Translations under genes and position numbers: made by a program
NCBI RefSeq assembly: GCF_003286085.1
Contig: NW_020825497.1
Location: 62,001 to 126,000, forward strand
Direction of reading: 5' to 3'
Length of the DNA: 64,000 nucleotides
Source of the DNA: Drosophila persimilis
Taxonomy: Eukaryota > Arthropoda > Insecta > Diptera > Drosophilidae
The notes under the pieces: model-generated
What the model saw: only the letters and a program-made list of their open reading frames with translations
Database searches by the model: none
Told to the model about the DNA's origin: nothing
Shown: piece after piece, positions 44,714 to 56,170 of the stretch
Position numbering within the stretch: the first letter of the stretch is position 1
How the letters are laid out: each line of letters starts with the position of its first letter

Positions 44714-45685
44714 CTAGAGCACGAGGTGCAGGCGTATCTGGAACACCAGCTCCTTGACGGTCTTCTTCAGGAGCGCCGCCAGGGACAGGATGAATCCCAG
44801 GAGGCTGAGGGAGAACAGCCAGGGCGTGGTCATGAGCACGGCAAAGAAGACGAGCGTCTCGTCGCCCCGGGAATTGGCCATGCGCCACAGCAACTGGCGC
44901 TGGATGGTGCGCAGCTTGAACTTGCTGTTCCACAATCGGAGGCGCGTCGAGCCGACGGTTTCGTTGATGCCCACGGTCTTCTCGACCAGCCAGAACACCG
45001 CGCAGCACAGCATCTGTAGCACCAGCAGCACGACCTTGACCACAGCGGACTCCAAGACGAGGTGGTACAAGGCCACCATGCGCTGACGGTGCTCCGGCTG
45101 CATTGTGGAGAGCACGACTGCGCCGAGGGACTCCAGCGGGGAGACCCTGGGGGAAGGGCCGTCGGAGAGCTCCTCCCACTCCGAGTCCGACTTGGTGCGC
45201 TCTATCGAGCTGAACTCGCTCTGGCTCTGACAGGTCTGGCTCTGACAGGAGCACGACACCTCCTCTTGATCCTCCTCGGTAGGCATCGAGTAGTCGCCCT
45301 CGTAGTCGCCATCGTAGCGGCCGTCGGAGTACTCTTCGTGCGGGCCGTCGTAGTAGTCTCCGCGGCTGTCCGGAGAAGCGCCGCCTGTCCAGAGGGAGCT
45401 CAACACGGGCGGTGGTATCATCGATGCCATCTGTGGCACAGCATTGAATCTGCAGGGGAGCCGGGGTAAGTTATGTCCTGGGGCGAAGGGGAGTCTGGGC
45501 TGCTGCCGCTCACCCATCTGAATCCCCTGTCGGAGGGATGGTGGGGGGGTGTGCGCGAACTATTGGACCCATTGGGCGGGACAGCAGAGGACTGGTGTGG
45601 ATTTGGCCTAGGAGGGCATCGCATTGAGTCCATTCTTGTCGCCGGAACCTTCGGTGGGGACCTGCAGCTCCGGCTGCTGCTGCTG
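44714..45685 (-). pseudogene. Two-exon membrane-protein gene, copy 2 (5'-truncated)
   Basis: On the minus strand, exon 1 is incomplete (about 45685-45514). A 64-bp intron (45513-45450) has GTGAGC and CTGCAG ends, and exon 2 (45449-44714) is fully open for 244 residues plus stop. Exon 2 runs FNAVPQMASMIPP, an acidic Asp/Tyr region, a Cys-rich CSCQSQTCQSQ, then hydrophobic segments near ALYHLVLESAVVKVVLLVLQ and LFSLSLLGFILSLAALL, ending FQIRLHLVL. It keeps two stretches lost from copy 1. Exon 1 has a one-base loss near 45612 against copy 1, and its N-terminal end with the start codon is missing. It was probably a multi-pass membrane protein; no family recognised. Selection seems to have held exon 2 longer here. 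Confidence 0.62.
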
Positions 45686-45779
45686 CTCCCACAACGCCAC
45701 AAAAATAATTCAAAACTTCGCCCCGCCCACTTCCGTAATAATAGTAATAATTGCACACCGGCTATCACTTTTCACGCAA

Positions 45780-46028
45780 TATTGGTAGACTCGCTATGAC
45801 AATTAGTAAACGGAAGACAGTACCAAGTTATGTTTTTCTTTAAAGATTATTTATGTATTTCTTGATTACTTTTTTCTGCAACACCGGTCCACACACTTGA
45901 GATCACACAAGAAGAGAGAGCGTCGACACTTCAAGTGTGACCAGACTAACTCATAATAATAATACCTAACATATCGATAATATTATTTAATGTTATTATT
46001 TGAATGTGGGAATAGGCGTATTCCAACA
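45780..46028 (-). repeat. 3' LTR of copia copy 1
   Basis: 249 bp on the minus strand, from TGTTGGAATACGCC (46028). It matches the partial LTRs at 50374-50553 and about 58291-58468. Confidence 0.88.
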
Positions 46029-46366
46029 CGCCCCCCTCAAAAATAACATTAATTATCAAAATCATAAAAATAAAAAATATAAAAAAAGTTTTCATCATTA
46101 AATCAAAAAGGTAACATTCAATTGTTATTCTAATGTGGTTGGTGTGCATTCTGGGAAGTGTTATGTGATCTAGCATTTGCTCTAAGGATACGGGGAAAAC
46201 CCAGAAAAACACGATCAGATCACTTTAAAATTAGATTAACATAAAATTAAATTACTTTAACAAGTCATTGGTTCTTTTGGTTCAAATCAAAAAAAAAAAT
46301 TAAATATGAATTAATGTAATAAATTCGTTAATAAAGCTTCATGTTCATGTTTTCATTAAATTGGAA

Positions 46367-48944
46367 TCATTCTTCTTGTAGTAGTCCTAATTTGTTCCGC
46401 AGTTCCGCAAATCTTCCAGCAGGTAGTGGCTTCGTGAAGATGTCAGCAAGTTGGTTGTCTGTATTAATATACTCAAGAGAAATCTCATTAGTTTCTATCT
46501 GTTCTCTTGAAAAATGATATTTTATATCAATATGCTTTGCTCTTTTATGACATGAGGGATTATTTGCAATGCTAATACAGCCTTGGTTGTCTTCATAAAT
46601 TTTAATGGGTCTGTCGAGTTTAAGATTAATACTATTTAGAAGAGACTTTAGCCATAAAGCTTCTCTTACAGCTTCAAATAGGGCCATATATTCAGCTTCA
46701 GTTGATGAAGCTGCCACTGAATTCTGTCTTTTTGTATTCCAACAAATTAAATTGGAATCGAACATTTTAAACAAATAACCCGTTGTACTTTTTCTATCAA
46801 TCTCATTACTACCCCAATCGGAGTCTACATAGCCAACTAATGTATTTTCAAATGATGTATTCTTTTTAAATATAAGCTTCATATCAATAGTTCCCTTTAA
46901 ATATCTAATAACCCTTTTTAAACATTGCCATAACTCAGCATTGTTCTTGCTACTATATCTACTCAAGATATTTACAGCGGTAGCTAAATCTGGCCGTTTA
47001 CACAGCATTATGTACATTAAACAGCCAATAAGGTTACGACATGGAGCATTGCAGTCTTCATCTGAGTTAAGTAACTCATAATTTAGTTTATTTAGTAATG
47101 GAGTACTGACTAAATTGCAACTATCCATGTTAAATTTATTTAAAATTCTTTTTACATATGCAGCTTGACTCAAATATATTTTGTCTTCAAACATTTCTAC
47201 TCTGATACCGATAAAATGTTTTATCTCATTTAAGTCAGTCATTCTAAATCTTTCGCTTAAATAATTTTTGAAATTATTCATTCTATCCATATCCCTTGTC
47301 GCTATTACTACATCATCAACATATAATAATACATATATGTTTTTCTTTATGTCACCTCTATCAAGAATATACATATATGCAACGATCCACGGGAGAGTTT
47401 ACAAAATCGAATTCTTTCAATGCTTGCTCAAATACTTGAAACCAGCATCTAGCTGCTTGTTTGAGCCCATAAATGGCTTTGTTCAGTTTGCATACATGCC
47501 CAGCACCGCATAATACGCCCTGAGGAGGCCGCATATATATCTCCTCACTTAATGTACCATTGAGGAAAGCTGTTTTAACATCCATCTGATGGACTTTCAA
47601 ATTAAACTGGACTGCCAATGATAGTACGAACCTAAAACTGGCAATTCTAGCAACGGGAGCAAATGTTTCTTCATAGTCTACTTGGTACTTTTGAGTAAAT
47701 CCTCTTGCAACCAGTCTAGCTTTGTATTTTATTGGGACTCCTAGTTCATTATATTTAATGGAAAATACCCATCTACTGTCTACAATATTTTTGTTTTCTG
47801 GCTTCTTTATAATTGTCCAGGTGTTATTAATTTCATGGGCATTTAACTCTGTATTTATTGCCTCCTCCCAATCAGATTTATCATTCCTAAAATTTATTTC
47901 ATCAAAAGAATTTGGAACTTCATCAAACATTATATGGGCATTTAATATAAATTTGTTAAAGCTTTTATCATGTTCTTTATAAGACACCTTCGGCTTAGAC
48001 TTTAACCTCTCACTTTTTCTACTAATTATATTAGTATCCTTATTTTCTTCACGACAATTATCTGGCTGATCAGCTTTTTCACAATCCTTACTCTCATTCG
48101 GGATATATAATTCCTTACTATCATTCAGGAAATCAGTTTTTCTTTTCCTACTTTCATTCGGAAAATTCAGCTTTTCGCATTCCTTACTTTCATTCAGGAT
48201 TTCACATTCCGTACTTTCATTCGGGAAATTAAACTGATCACATTCCTTACTCTCATTCAGGATTCCACATTCCGTACTATCATTCGGGAGATAAAACTGA
48301 TCACATTCCTTACTCTCATTCAGGATTCCACATTCCGTACTATCAATTGGGAAATTAAGCTGATCAGATTCCTTACTCTCATTCAGGAATTCTTGTTGAC
48401 TTCTTTCCTTACTCTCTTTCGGGAAATCTGTTTCAAATTTTACTTCTCTAGAATAAAGCATATTAGTCTCGTCTACGACAACATCTCTTGCAACAATAAC
48501 TTTTCCTTTAATGACATCCCACAATTTGAGTCCATTTTGTTCATACCCTATCAAGATAGCTTTGAATGATTTTTCATCAAATTTACCTTTTTTAATTTTG
48601 TTGTGCACATACACGGTTGAACCGAACACTCTTAAAAATTTTAAATTGGGCTTTCTATTGTGCCACAGCTCATATGGGGTCATTTTACAATCACCAAGTG
48701 CTTTGCTTGGAATTCTGTTGATTAGATATGTTGCAGTTAGCACAGCTTCACCCCAAAAACTTTTGTCTAATTTTGCACCATTTACCATAGCACGAGCTTT
48801 CTCTGTAATGGTTCTTATCATTCGCTCCGAAACACCATTCAACTGAGGTGTATGTGGCACTGTCAAATGATAACTTATTCCTTTATTAACGCAGAACTCA
48901 CGCATTTCATTCGCCAAGTATTCTCTACCGTTGTCAATGTACAA
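46367..48944 (-). CDS. copia pol region: integrase end, RT and RNase H (fossil part)
   Basis: Integrase motifs include LYIDNGREYLANEMREF and HTPQLNGVSERMIRTI (about 48945-48820). A linker made of repeated NESKEC/NDSTEC units (about 48100-48420) follows. The reverse transcriptase shows QVDYEETFAPVARI and YVDDVVIA, and RNase H shows SSTEAEYMALFEAVREALW and KHIDIKYHFSREQ. The wording is that of copia. The element is not intact. Confidence 0.88.
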
Positions 48945-50250
48945 ATTGACAATCTTGAAATTAAAATGAGCCTCGCTCTTTGCTACACAATCTTTAAATA
49001 CATTGAATACATCTGATTTATATTATAACAAATAGGTTACACAATAATGTGTAAATTGATCTACGAAGATCACAAAATAATTTTTATCGTCTAGTGTAAC
49101 TGGTTTAATGGGGCCACATACATCTGAATGTATTACAAACAAGGGTCGTTTTATATAACTTTTATCTTTAGATTGCTTAAATGGCAACCTTGCCTGTTTC
49201 CCATTTAAACATGACTCACAAACTTCATCTTATATTTTTAAATTAACAAGAAGATTACTGTCATTAAATAAATTATTATTCTTTATTTCAAGCAATTTTG
49301 CATTGCTTATATGCCCCAACCTCTCATGCCATAATCGATAATTATTTTTGTTCCTAGCATCTACACTGTATGCTTGGAATTTGACTACAGGTATATCCAA
49401 CATACCTGTATGTTTAACAACAATTACTCCATTTTTTGATATGGAGACACCACCACAGTCAAACTTAATTGACATCCCTGCCTGTTGCAGACGCTTGACA
49501 GACATGAGGTTTCCTTGCAGTAGAGCACATCCTCCAGTGTGATATTGTGTCCATTGTGCAGCCGCACAATTCCACGCTTAGTGGCATATAAAAACTCGCC
49601 TTCTTTTGCCACAGCGATTTTAATTGGCTGCTCCAATTCGATGCAATCGGCGTACAGCGAGTCATCATTGATCAAATGATCCGTTGCACCAGAATCGAGT
49701 ATAAAACCGAGTTCATATTTATTTGATCACTCTTTTTCATTTTCCGCATCATAAATGCGAACCCGTGGCCCGATGCTGCAAGCTGAGCTTGTTTATTATG
49801 TTTATAATTTTCTTTGTTTTGATTTAACCTTATAAACTGGTAACAGTCTTTTTTCATGTGCCCTTCTTTGCCACAGTGATGGCATTTAATATTACTTCTA
49901 GCTTTTCCCTTAAATAATATATTTTGCCGTGTGTTTCTAGATCCAAACGTTTTACGATTATTAAAATTGTTATTATTTCTTACAACTGCCTTCATGACTT
50001 TACTACTTGTATCAGTACTTTCATTTCTTAATTTGGTCTCGTAGTCGAACAATTTATTTTTTACAAACGCTAATGATAGAGTTTCATCTGACAAAGTTTC
50101 GATTGCCGTGATGACACCATTATAGGTTGAAGGTAGAGTCTGCAGCAAATGTGCCACTTTGTCCATCTCATCCATTTTAGCGCCCGCCCCTAACAACTCA
50201 CTCACTGTTTCATCAAAAATAACAAAATGACTCGAAAGTGTCATTTCACT
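48945..50250 (-). CDS. copia gag, protease and integrase start (fossil part)
   Basis: The gag part has the CCHC knuckle CHHCGKEGHMKKDC (about 49870-49830). A protease region and the integrase zinc-binding WHERLGHISNAKLLEIK (about 49330) follow. The region is not intact. Confidence 0.8.
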
Positions 50251-50552
50251 TGAGAGTTTGAGTGTTATTAAAAAAAAAAAAAAAAACTACACAAGAACGC
50301 ACGCGGAACTAATTTCACAACTATTTGTTATTAATTTAATTTATTTAAATTGGCGTGGACTGGGCCCATAACCTATTCGTAGACTCGCTATGACAATTAG
50401 TAAACGGAAGACAGTACCAAGTTATGTTTTTCTTTAAAGATTATTTATGTATTTCTTGATTACTTTTTTCTGCAACACCGGTCTACACACTTGAGATCAC
50501 AAAAGAAGAGAGAGCGTCGACACTTCAAGTGTGACCAGACTAACTCATAATA

Positions 50553-50722
50553 ACCACAAATCTCAGAGACTATTAAGGCTAGAGTAACCAAATTTTGTAC
50601 ACACACTCCTTAAAGATGTCACTATAAAACGTATATCTCAGAATTTCGCCGGGTATCGGGTAGTATCGGGTATAACTGTAGAGTTGCTGTGTCCGAAGCA
50701 ACTCACAACGTTCCCCCTCGTT
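50553..50722 (+). mobile_element. DINE-1 3' fragment
   Basis: Starts in the CACAAATCTCAGAGACT block and ends in the hairpin and CCCCCTCGTT, with an internal loss and a short duplication of TATCGGGTA. The same fragment in the same context is at 58469-58627. Confidence 0.88.
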
Positions 50723-51879
50723 TTTTTTTAGTCTGTTACTTTATGATTAAGTTTTTCGGTCTCCAAACCGCAAAAATAAATTCCGTTTTGGGAACTTTCA
50801 CATTCACGCCTATCGAGGTAGGACTGTGACTCAGAGTTAAGGAAAGTTACATAGTCATATAAGTGCTCAGAAGGAACCAAAAAAAAAAATCTCGGTACGG
50901 ATCCGTGGCGGCGTCTTCTAGGCCGTCGCAGACAGCGAGTTAGCGGCGCATAGGGGGGGTGATATCTATGCCCTCTATGCCCTCTATGCGCGTACGTTAG
51001 ATATGGCGCAAGGGTTAGGGCCGGTGGAGGTTATGTCGCCGGGCAGGTGGATGCTTCAACGACTCCGAAAGGGAAAAAAAATCTCGGCCCCACACCAAGG
51101 TCGACTCCAAAGAGTACTCCCGTCAAGGGTGGGAGTTTGGTGTGGGTGGGGCAGAACTTTGGGAGAGCCGGGTGGCTACCGCTCGGGGCCAGGGCCCTAT
51201 GGGCGAAACAGAACCAAAACCACGAGGGCTAAGAAAAAAATCTAAATTTTCCCTACAGGGCACTTTTTCATACCGGTTTTTCGGAGTTTTCCACGGAGAC
51301 ACGAGTGTTGGGTTCTCCTGGCAGAGCTGTGGGACGCACGGGTTTGCAACAAGAACAACAATTGCTGGCGAAGCGAGGCAATTTTCGCCAGGGTAGTTTC
51401 TTTCCAGTTTTCTCGGCGCACGGTTATTAATTTCGCCCGATTTTTGCGGCGCGCCCACCGTGTGGGATTGGGTTTGGGTTACTTTTCTTTTCTTTTGGGC
51501 TTACACGTGGTCGATTTAGTTAGATATTTGCTACCGAAGCGGAGATAGCCACCGGCTGCACAGATTCAAATTTTCGAAAGAGAACGTTCTGGTGCTTTTG
51601 CACTGCTTAAATAAGAGCTTACCGATCTTAAAGCTCGGCTTCGAAAGCTCCGTTGCGATGCGCTGCACAGCACTTACGGCAGCTCAGCTCAGCTGTTCCC
51701 TACCTCAAGCTTGCTTGCACCCACCCCAACTATACTATGCCCTGCAGCGATAATTTGCCCAAGGTTATTGCATGCGATATCCGAGCACCATAGCGATAGC
51801 CTATTTTGAATCGGTATTCTCCAACCGCAACCGTTACACGATTTTGAATTAGTTGATTATATACAATCGAATGATACAA

Positions 51880-52245
51880 AATTTTCTTTTGATAATGTTA
51901 ATATTTTAAATTCTCTTATAACATTAGGTAATACGGCCTTACCATTAACAACATTATTTTTAATCATTTTGTTATTGATAATGCTATTTTACTTCGGCTA
52001 TAAATTAACCAAATTTGTACTTATTAAATCAATAAGAATACCGTCAGAAGAAATAGTGGAAAGCAGCATTCAAATACTGTCAGAAGAAATTAGAGCTCTA
52101 TCAGAACTTCAAAATGTATCGGGACGAAATATTTCAGAATGGGGGGAGTTAACGTACCCAATTCTATTGAGCTCTTACGCGAGTTGTAAACAATCTTTGG
52201 CTTTCCAAAACGAAAACAATTTCAATCTTGGGCCTCCGCCTCATT
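51880..52245 (+). CDS. Env-like transmembrane segment (fossil part)
   Basis: It encodes a strong membrane span (TTLFLIILLLIMLFYFGYKL) followed by a charged tail of about 70 residues. This is the usual shape of a viral envelope C-terminus, and it lies close to gypsy-type integrase sequence. No furin site or fusion peptide is in view, so env identity is tentative. Copies lie at 59805-60161 and 62535-62895. Confidence 0.4.
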
Positions 52246-52423
52246 GATTTAGATAGTTAACGTACCCAATTCTATTGAGCTCTTACACGAGTTGTAAACA
52301 ATCTTTGGCTTTCCAAAACGAAAACAATTTCAATCTTGGGCCTCCGCCTCATTGATTTCTAAGATGTACAATCTCAATGGCTCCCGGCTTTCTCTCTTTG
52401 GATGACGAAATCCAATACTCGGG

Positions 52424-52609
52424 ATGGCGAAATCAATTGAAATGTTTATAGAAAAACTATTCCCGAAAGGGATCGACGATGCAAAGATCAAAAAGTTCAA
52501 GTCAGTCTTGATCCAGAAGCGACACCGCAAAGTCGAGCTAAAAATTAAGATCGCGCAAACCCTTTGCCCGGAATCCTTTGTGACCCTCAACTTAAATCTA
52601 TATCTGTGA
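52424..52609 (+). other. Short conserved basic frame, copy 1
   Basis: A 61-residue lysine-rich frame starting MAKSIEMFIEKLFPKGIDD. It is preserved unchanged in three places (also 60349-60534 and 63081-63266) and is followed by AATAAA. I do not recognise it. It may be the end of a longer element protein, since it lies within the gypsy-type composite. Confidence 0.35.
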
Positions 52610-52894
52610 ACTTAGAAGTTAAATAAAAACTTTTTAAAAACACAATCCGCTACCGCAGTTATTTAATTTGCATGCACCCCCAGCAAATGCGTCAGAACGT
52701 GTGAATCGTTCGGTGCCGCGATAAAGGCCTATATAAAACCAGACCAATCCAATTGGGATGAAAAGTTGAGGCATATTGCCTGTGTACTACGTTCGAGCAC
52801 ACATACCGCCATTAATTCGACCCCATACAGAATAGCGTTTGGTCAACATATGGTTACCAATGGCTCTAGCTATCAGCTAGAAGCTATCAGCTAG

Positions 52895-53689
52895 TCCTGG
52901 GTTTCATCTCTGCAGCATCTTGAGGATGCGTTCTGGCTCCTTAAAGGTAGCCGGCACCCAAATTCTGGCCCTCGGTCTGCTGGGCACCTCGCTCCAGTCG
53001 ACTGCGACGAGTTTCGCCCCAGCATAGACCTCGCCGACCTGCGCTACCGCCGCTTTATAAAGCTTTACAGAGCGCTCGTCTTCGCAGGCAATTATCTTAA
53101 CATTGCCCTGGAACCACCCCATATCCTTGCAGACTGGCGGAGGTCCAGGGTCTTTGTCGAGGAGTTCAAAGCAGCGGTCGGCCAGTGCCGCTTCCACCCA
53201 CTTCCACTGACTCCTTGGGATTCTACCCTCTGCGCTGCCTTTGTCGAGGACACCAATTACCGTCCTCTCCTTGGCAATCTGCGCAAAGGAGACATTTGGC
53301 AGCACTCTGGAGCGCTTTGCTACCGGTCCCGGTGTCTCCTGCGAGCGCTGCCTCTTGGCTTGGGGAGCCACCTTTTTCTGTTCTAAGGTGAACTCCGGGA
53401 GCACGGCCAAAGCCCATTCCACCTTCTTCAGCCAGTTGGCTGATGGGCTGGCTTCACTGCTGGCGTGTTGCCGACGGAGTATGTGCACTCCTCTTTTCGG
53501 CATATGTGTAGCGTCTGGCTTGGGCGCTTGTCGACGGCAAGTCAACCCCCTCGGGTTCGCACATGCACCTTCCACCTTGCAGGTATTCCCTACTATAGAG
53601 CCGGTTGGGCCAGGCCTTTGAGCCGCTGCCTTTCCGAGCTTGGGATTGCTCCCAGTTGGCATTTGGGGAGCGCCGCACTCATTTCTTTT
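52895..53689 (-). mobile_element. LINE ORF1 fragment with DUF4780-like domain, copy 1
   Basis: The minus-strand frame (53662-52904) has a basic, low-complexity N-terminal half (KRQRSQETPGPVAKRSR). A domain follows, reading VIGVLDKGSAEGRIPRSQW, then PPPVCKDMGWFQGNVKIIAC and YAGAKLVAVDWSEVPSRPR. This wording matches the DUF4780-type domain common in Drosophila LINE ORF1 proteins, especially of the LOA clade (Bilbo/Trim type). The end is cut after ILKMLQR. Compared with copy 2, a stretch of about 105 bp is missing between two CCCCCTC repeats, which happens to keep this copy's frame open. No ORF2 is attached. Confidence 0.68.
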
Positions 53690-54010
53690 TATACCCGATA
53701 CTCAAAATGAGTATTGGGGTATATTAGATTTGTGGTAAAAGTGGATGTGTGTAACGTCCAGAAGGAATCGTTTCCGACCCTATAAAGTATATATATTCTT
53801 GATCAGCATCAATAGCCGAGTCGATTGAGCCATGTCTGTCTGTCCGTCCGTCCGTCTGTCCGTCTGTCCGTCCCCTTCAGCGCCTAGTGCTCAAAGTCTA
53901 TAAGAGCTAGAGCAACGATGTTTTGGATCCAGACTTCTGTGATATGTCACTGCTACAAAAATATTTCAAAACTTTGCCCCGCCCACTTCCGCCCCCACAA
54001 AGGGCGAAAA
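53690..54010 (+). mobile_element. DINE-1 5' fragment
   Basis: First 320 bp, up to the first CCGCCCCC subrepeat, then joined to GGCGCCCACCGTGTGGGAT-type gypsy leader sequence. The same junction occurs at 62051. Confidence 0.88.
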
Positions 54011-54065
54011 AGGCGCCCACCGTGTGGGATTTTCCCCGTTCCGTTTTATTTCTTTTCGGTTTGTC
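54011..54065 (+). other. Short gypsy-leader-like piece
   Basis: Begins GGCGCCCACCGTGTGGGAT, as in the leader at 59363, and ends GTGGCAATTAT, where it meets copia. The same piece at 62052-62121 meets the gypsy-type leader instead. Confidence 0.5.
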
Positions 54066-54610
54066 TTTGTGGCAATTATTTTCTACTAATTATATTAGTA
54101 TCCTTATTTTCTTCACGACAATTATCTGGCTGATCAGCTTTTTCACAATCCTTACTCTCATTCGGGATATATAATTCCTTACTATCATTCAGGAAATCAG
54201 TTTTTCTTTTCCTACTTTCATTCGGAAAATTCAGCTTTTCGCATTCCTTACTTTCATTCAGGATTCCACATTCCGTACTTTCATTCGGGAAATTAAACTG
54301 ATCACATTCCTTACTCTCATTCAGGATTCCACATTCCGTATTATCATTCGGGAGATAAAACTGATCACATTCCTTACTCTCATTCAGGATTCCACATTCC
54401 GTACTATCATTCGGGAAATTAAGCTGATCAGATTCTTTCCTTACTCTCTTTCGGGAAATCTGTTTCAAATTTTACTTCTCTAGAATAAAGCATATTAGTC
54501 TCGTCTACGACAACATAACTTTTCCTTTAATGACATCCCACAATTTGAGTCCATTTTGTTCATACCCTATCAAGATAGCTTTGAATGATTTTTCATCAAA
54601 TTTACCTTTT

Positions 54611-56170
54611 TATACCCGATACTCAAAATGAGTATTGCGGTATATTAGATTTGTGGTAAAAGTGGATGTGTGTAACGTCCAGAAGGAATCGTTTCCGACC
54701 CCATAAAGTATATATATTCTTGATCAGCATCAATAGCCGAGTCGATTGAGCCATGTCTGTCTGTCCGTCCGTCCGTCTGTCCGTCTGTCCGTCCCCTTCA
54801 GCGCCTAATGCTCAAAGACTATAAGAGCTAGAGCAACGATGTTTTGGATCCAGACTTCTGTGATATGTCACTGCTACAAAAATATTTCAAAACTTTGCCC
54901 CGCCCACTTCCGCCCCCACAAAGGGCGAAAATCTGTGGCATCCACAATTTTGAAGATACGAGAAAACAAAAAACGCAGAATCGTAGAGAATGACCATATC
55001 TTTTAGACTGCAGAATCTGAATTGGATCGTATTACTATTATAGCCAGCATCAAGAAAACAATTTCATTTTTTCTCTCTAACACACAGGTAGCATAGGCGG
55101 CTTTGCTTAGAGTAAAACATTAGCGCCTAGATCTCAGAGACTATAAAAGCTAGAGCAACCAAATTTGGTATCCACACTCCTAATATATCAGACCGAGACG
55201 AGTTTGTTTCAAAATTTCGCCACACCCCCTTCCGCCCCCGCAAAGGATGCAAATCTGGGGATATTCACAAATCTCAAAGACTATTAACGCTAGAGTAACC
55301 AAATTTGGAATCCGCACTTCTCTTAGATCTCACTATAAAACGTGTATCTCAAAATTTCGACCCACACCCCCTTCCGCCCACACAAAGGACGAAAATCTGT
55401 TGCATCCACAATTTTGAAGATACGAGAAAACAAAAAACGCAGAATCGTAGAGAATGACCATATCTTTTAGACTGCAGAATCTGAATTGGATCGTATTACT
55501 ATTATAGCCAGCATCAAGAAAACAATTTCATTTTTTCTCTCTAACACACAGGTAGCATAGGCGGCTTTGCTTAGAGTAAAACATTAGCGCCTAGATCTCA
55601 GAGACTATAAAAGCTAGAGCAACCAAATTTGGTATCCACACTCCTAATATATCAGACCGAGACGAGTTTGTTTCAAAATTTCGCCACACCCCCTTCCGCC
55701 CCCGCAAAGGATGCAAATCTGGGGATATTCACAAATCTCAAAGACTATTAACGCTAGAGTAACCAAATTTGGAATCCGCACTTCTCTTAGATCTCACTAT
55801 AAAACGTGTATCTCAAAATTTCGCCCCACCCCCTTCCGCCCACACAAAGGACGAAAATCTGTTGCATCCACAATATTGCAGATTCGAGAAAACTAAAAAC
55901 GGGGAATCATAGATAACGACCATATCTATCAGATTGCTGAATCTGGATCAGATCAGATAATTTTTGTAGCCAAAAGGAACAAATCAATTTGCAGTGGCTA
56001 CGCAGCGCGTGACATCACGCTCAGACTGATTTTCTGTCTCTCTCGCACGCACTCTTTGTCGTGTCGTTTAATATTAGCGGCGTCTGCCGGAGGAAAGCCA
56101 TACTGACTTAGTATCGGGTATAACTGTAGAGTTGCGGTGTCCGCAGCAACTCACAACGTTCCCCCTCGTT
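54611..56170 (+). mobile_element. DINE-1/Helentron with internal duplication, inserted in copia
   Basis: Full-length, 1,560 bp. A block of 464 bp is repeated in tandem (54951 and 55415), which makes it longer than the usual 1.1 kb. Both ends are clean. Copia reads ACCTTTT before it and TAATTTTG after it, while the uninterrupted copia at 48581-48600 has a run of six T's. This fits insertion at a TT site. Confidence 0.92.

Larger units (their letters stand above)
43360..45779. repeat. Segmental duplication of host DNA, copy 2
   Basis: Counterpart of 31256-34710. It is shorter because a stretch corresponding to about 33440-33745 and most of the following DINE is missing, leaving a small DINE scrap at 45700-45735. 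Confidence 0.8.
45780..50553 (-). mobile_element. copia element, copy 1 (fossil)
   Basis: A minus-strand Ty1/copia element closely resembling Drosophila copia itself. It has a 3' LTR (45780-46028), an RT/RNase H and integrase region, a gag region, the primer-binding site GGTTATGGGCCCA (minus strand, 50373-50361) and part of the 5' LTR (50374-50553). It looks broken, with several breaks, and its left-hand LTR abuts a DINE fragment. Much of the coding sequence is still readable, so it is young to middle-aged. Confidence 0.93.
50723..52894 (+). mobile_element. Ty3/gypsy-type retroelement pieces, copy 1 (fossil)
   Basis: A leader- or LTR-like stretch (50723-51850) contains GGCGCGCCCACCGTGTGGGAT near 51450, possibly a primer-binding-site region. 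An env-like segment follows (about 51880-52245), then a short frame (52424-52609) and an integrase C-terminal piece (about 52690-52870; SERVNRSV-type start, HTAINSTPYRIAFGQH). The family could be Osvaldo/Ulysses-like or an errantivirus; the order of pieces is not that of a whole element. Broken in many places. Confidence 0.6.
50723..53689. repeat. Composite block, copy 1
   Basis: Gypsy-type leader, env-like piece, integrase piece and minus-strand LINE ORF1, in the same order as 58628-61723 and in part 62122-63540. The offset to copy 2 is about 7.9 kb. Confidence 0.85.

Noticed and set aside
44529-45254. A 241-residue minus-strand frame rich in Arg, Pro and Ala across the duplicated gene
   Set aside because: It is a shadow of the better-supported exon 2 frame (45449-44714), whose hydrophobic segments, splice junction and shared stop codon make sense.
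51003-51458. Gly/Arg-rich and Pro-rich frames in the gypsy leader region (and 58908-59343)
   Set aside because: They are short, overlap on both strands and show no recognisable domain. The frame end differs between the two copies because of small indels, so coding is not supported.
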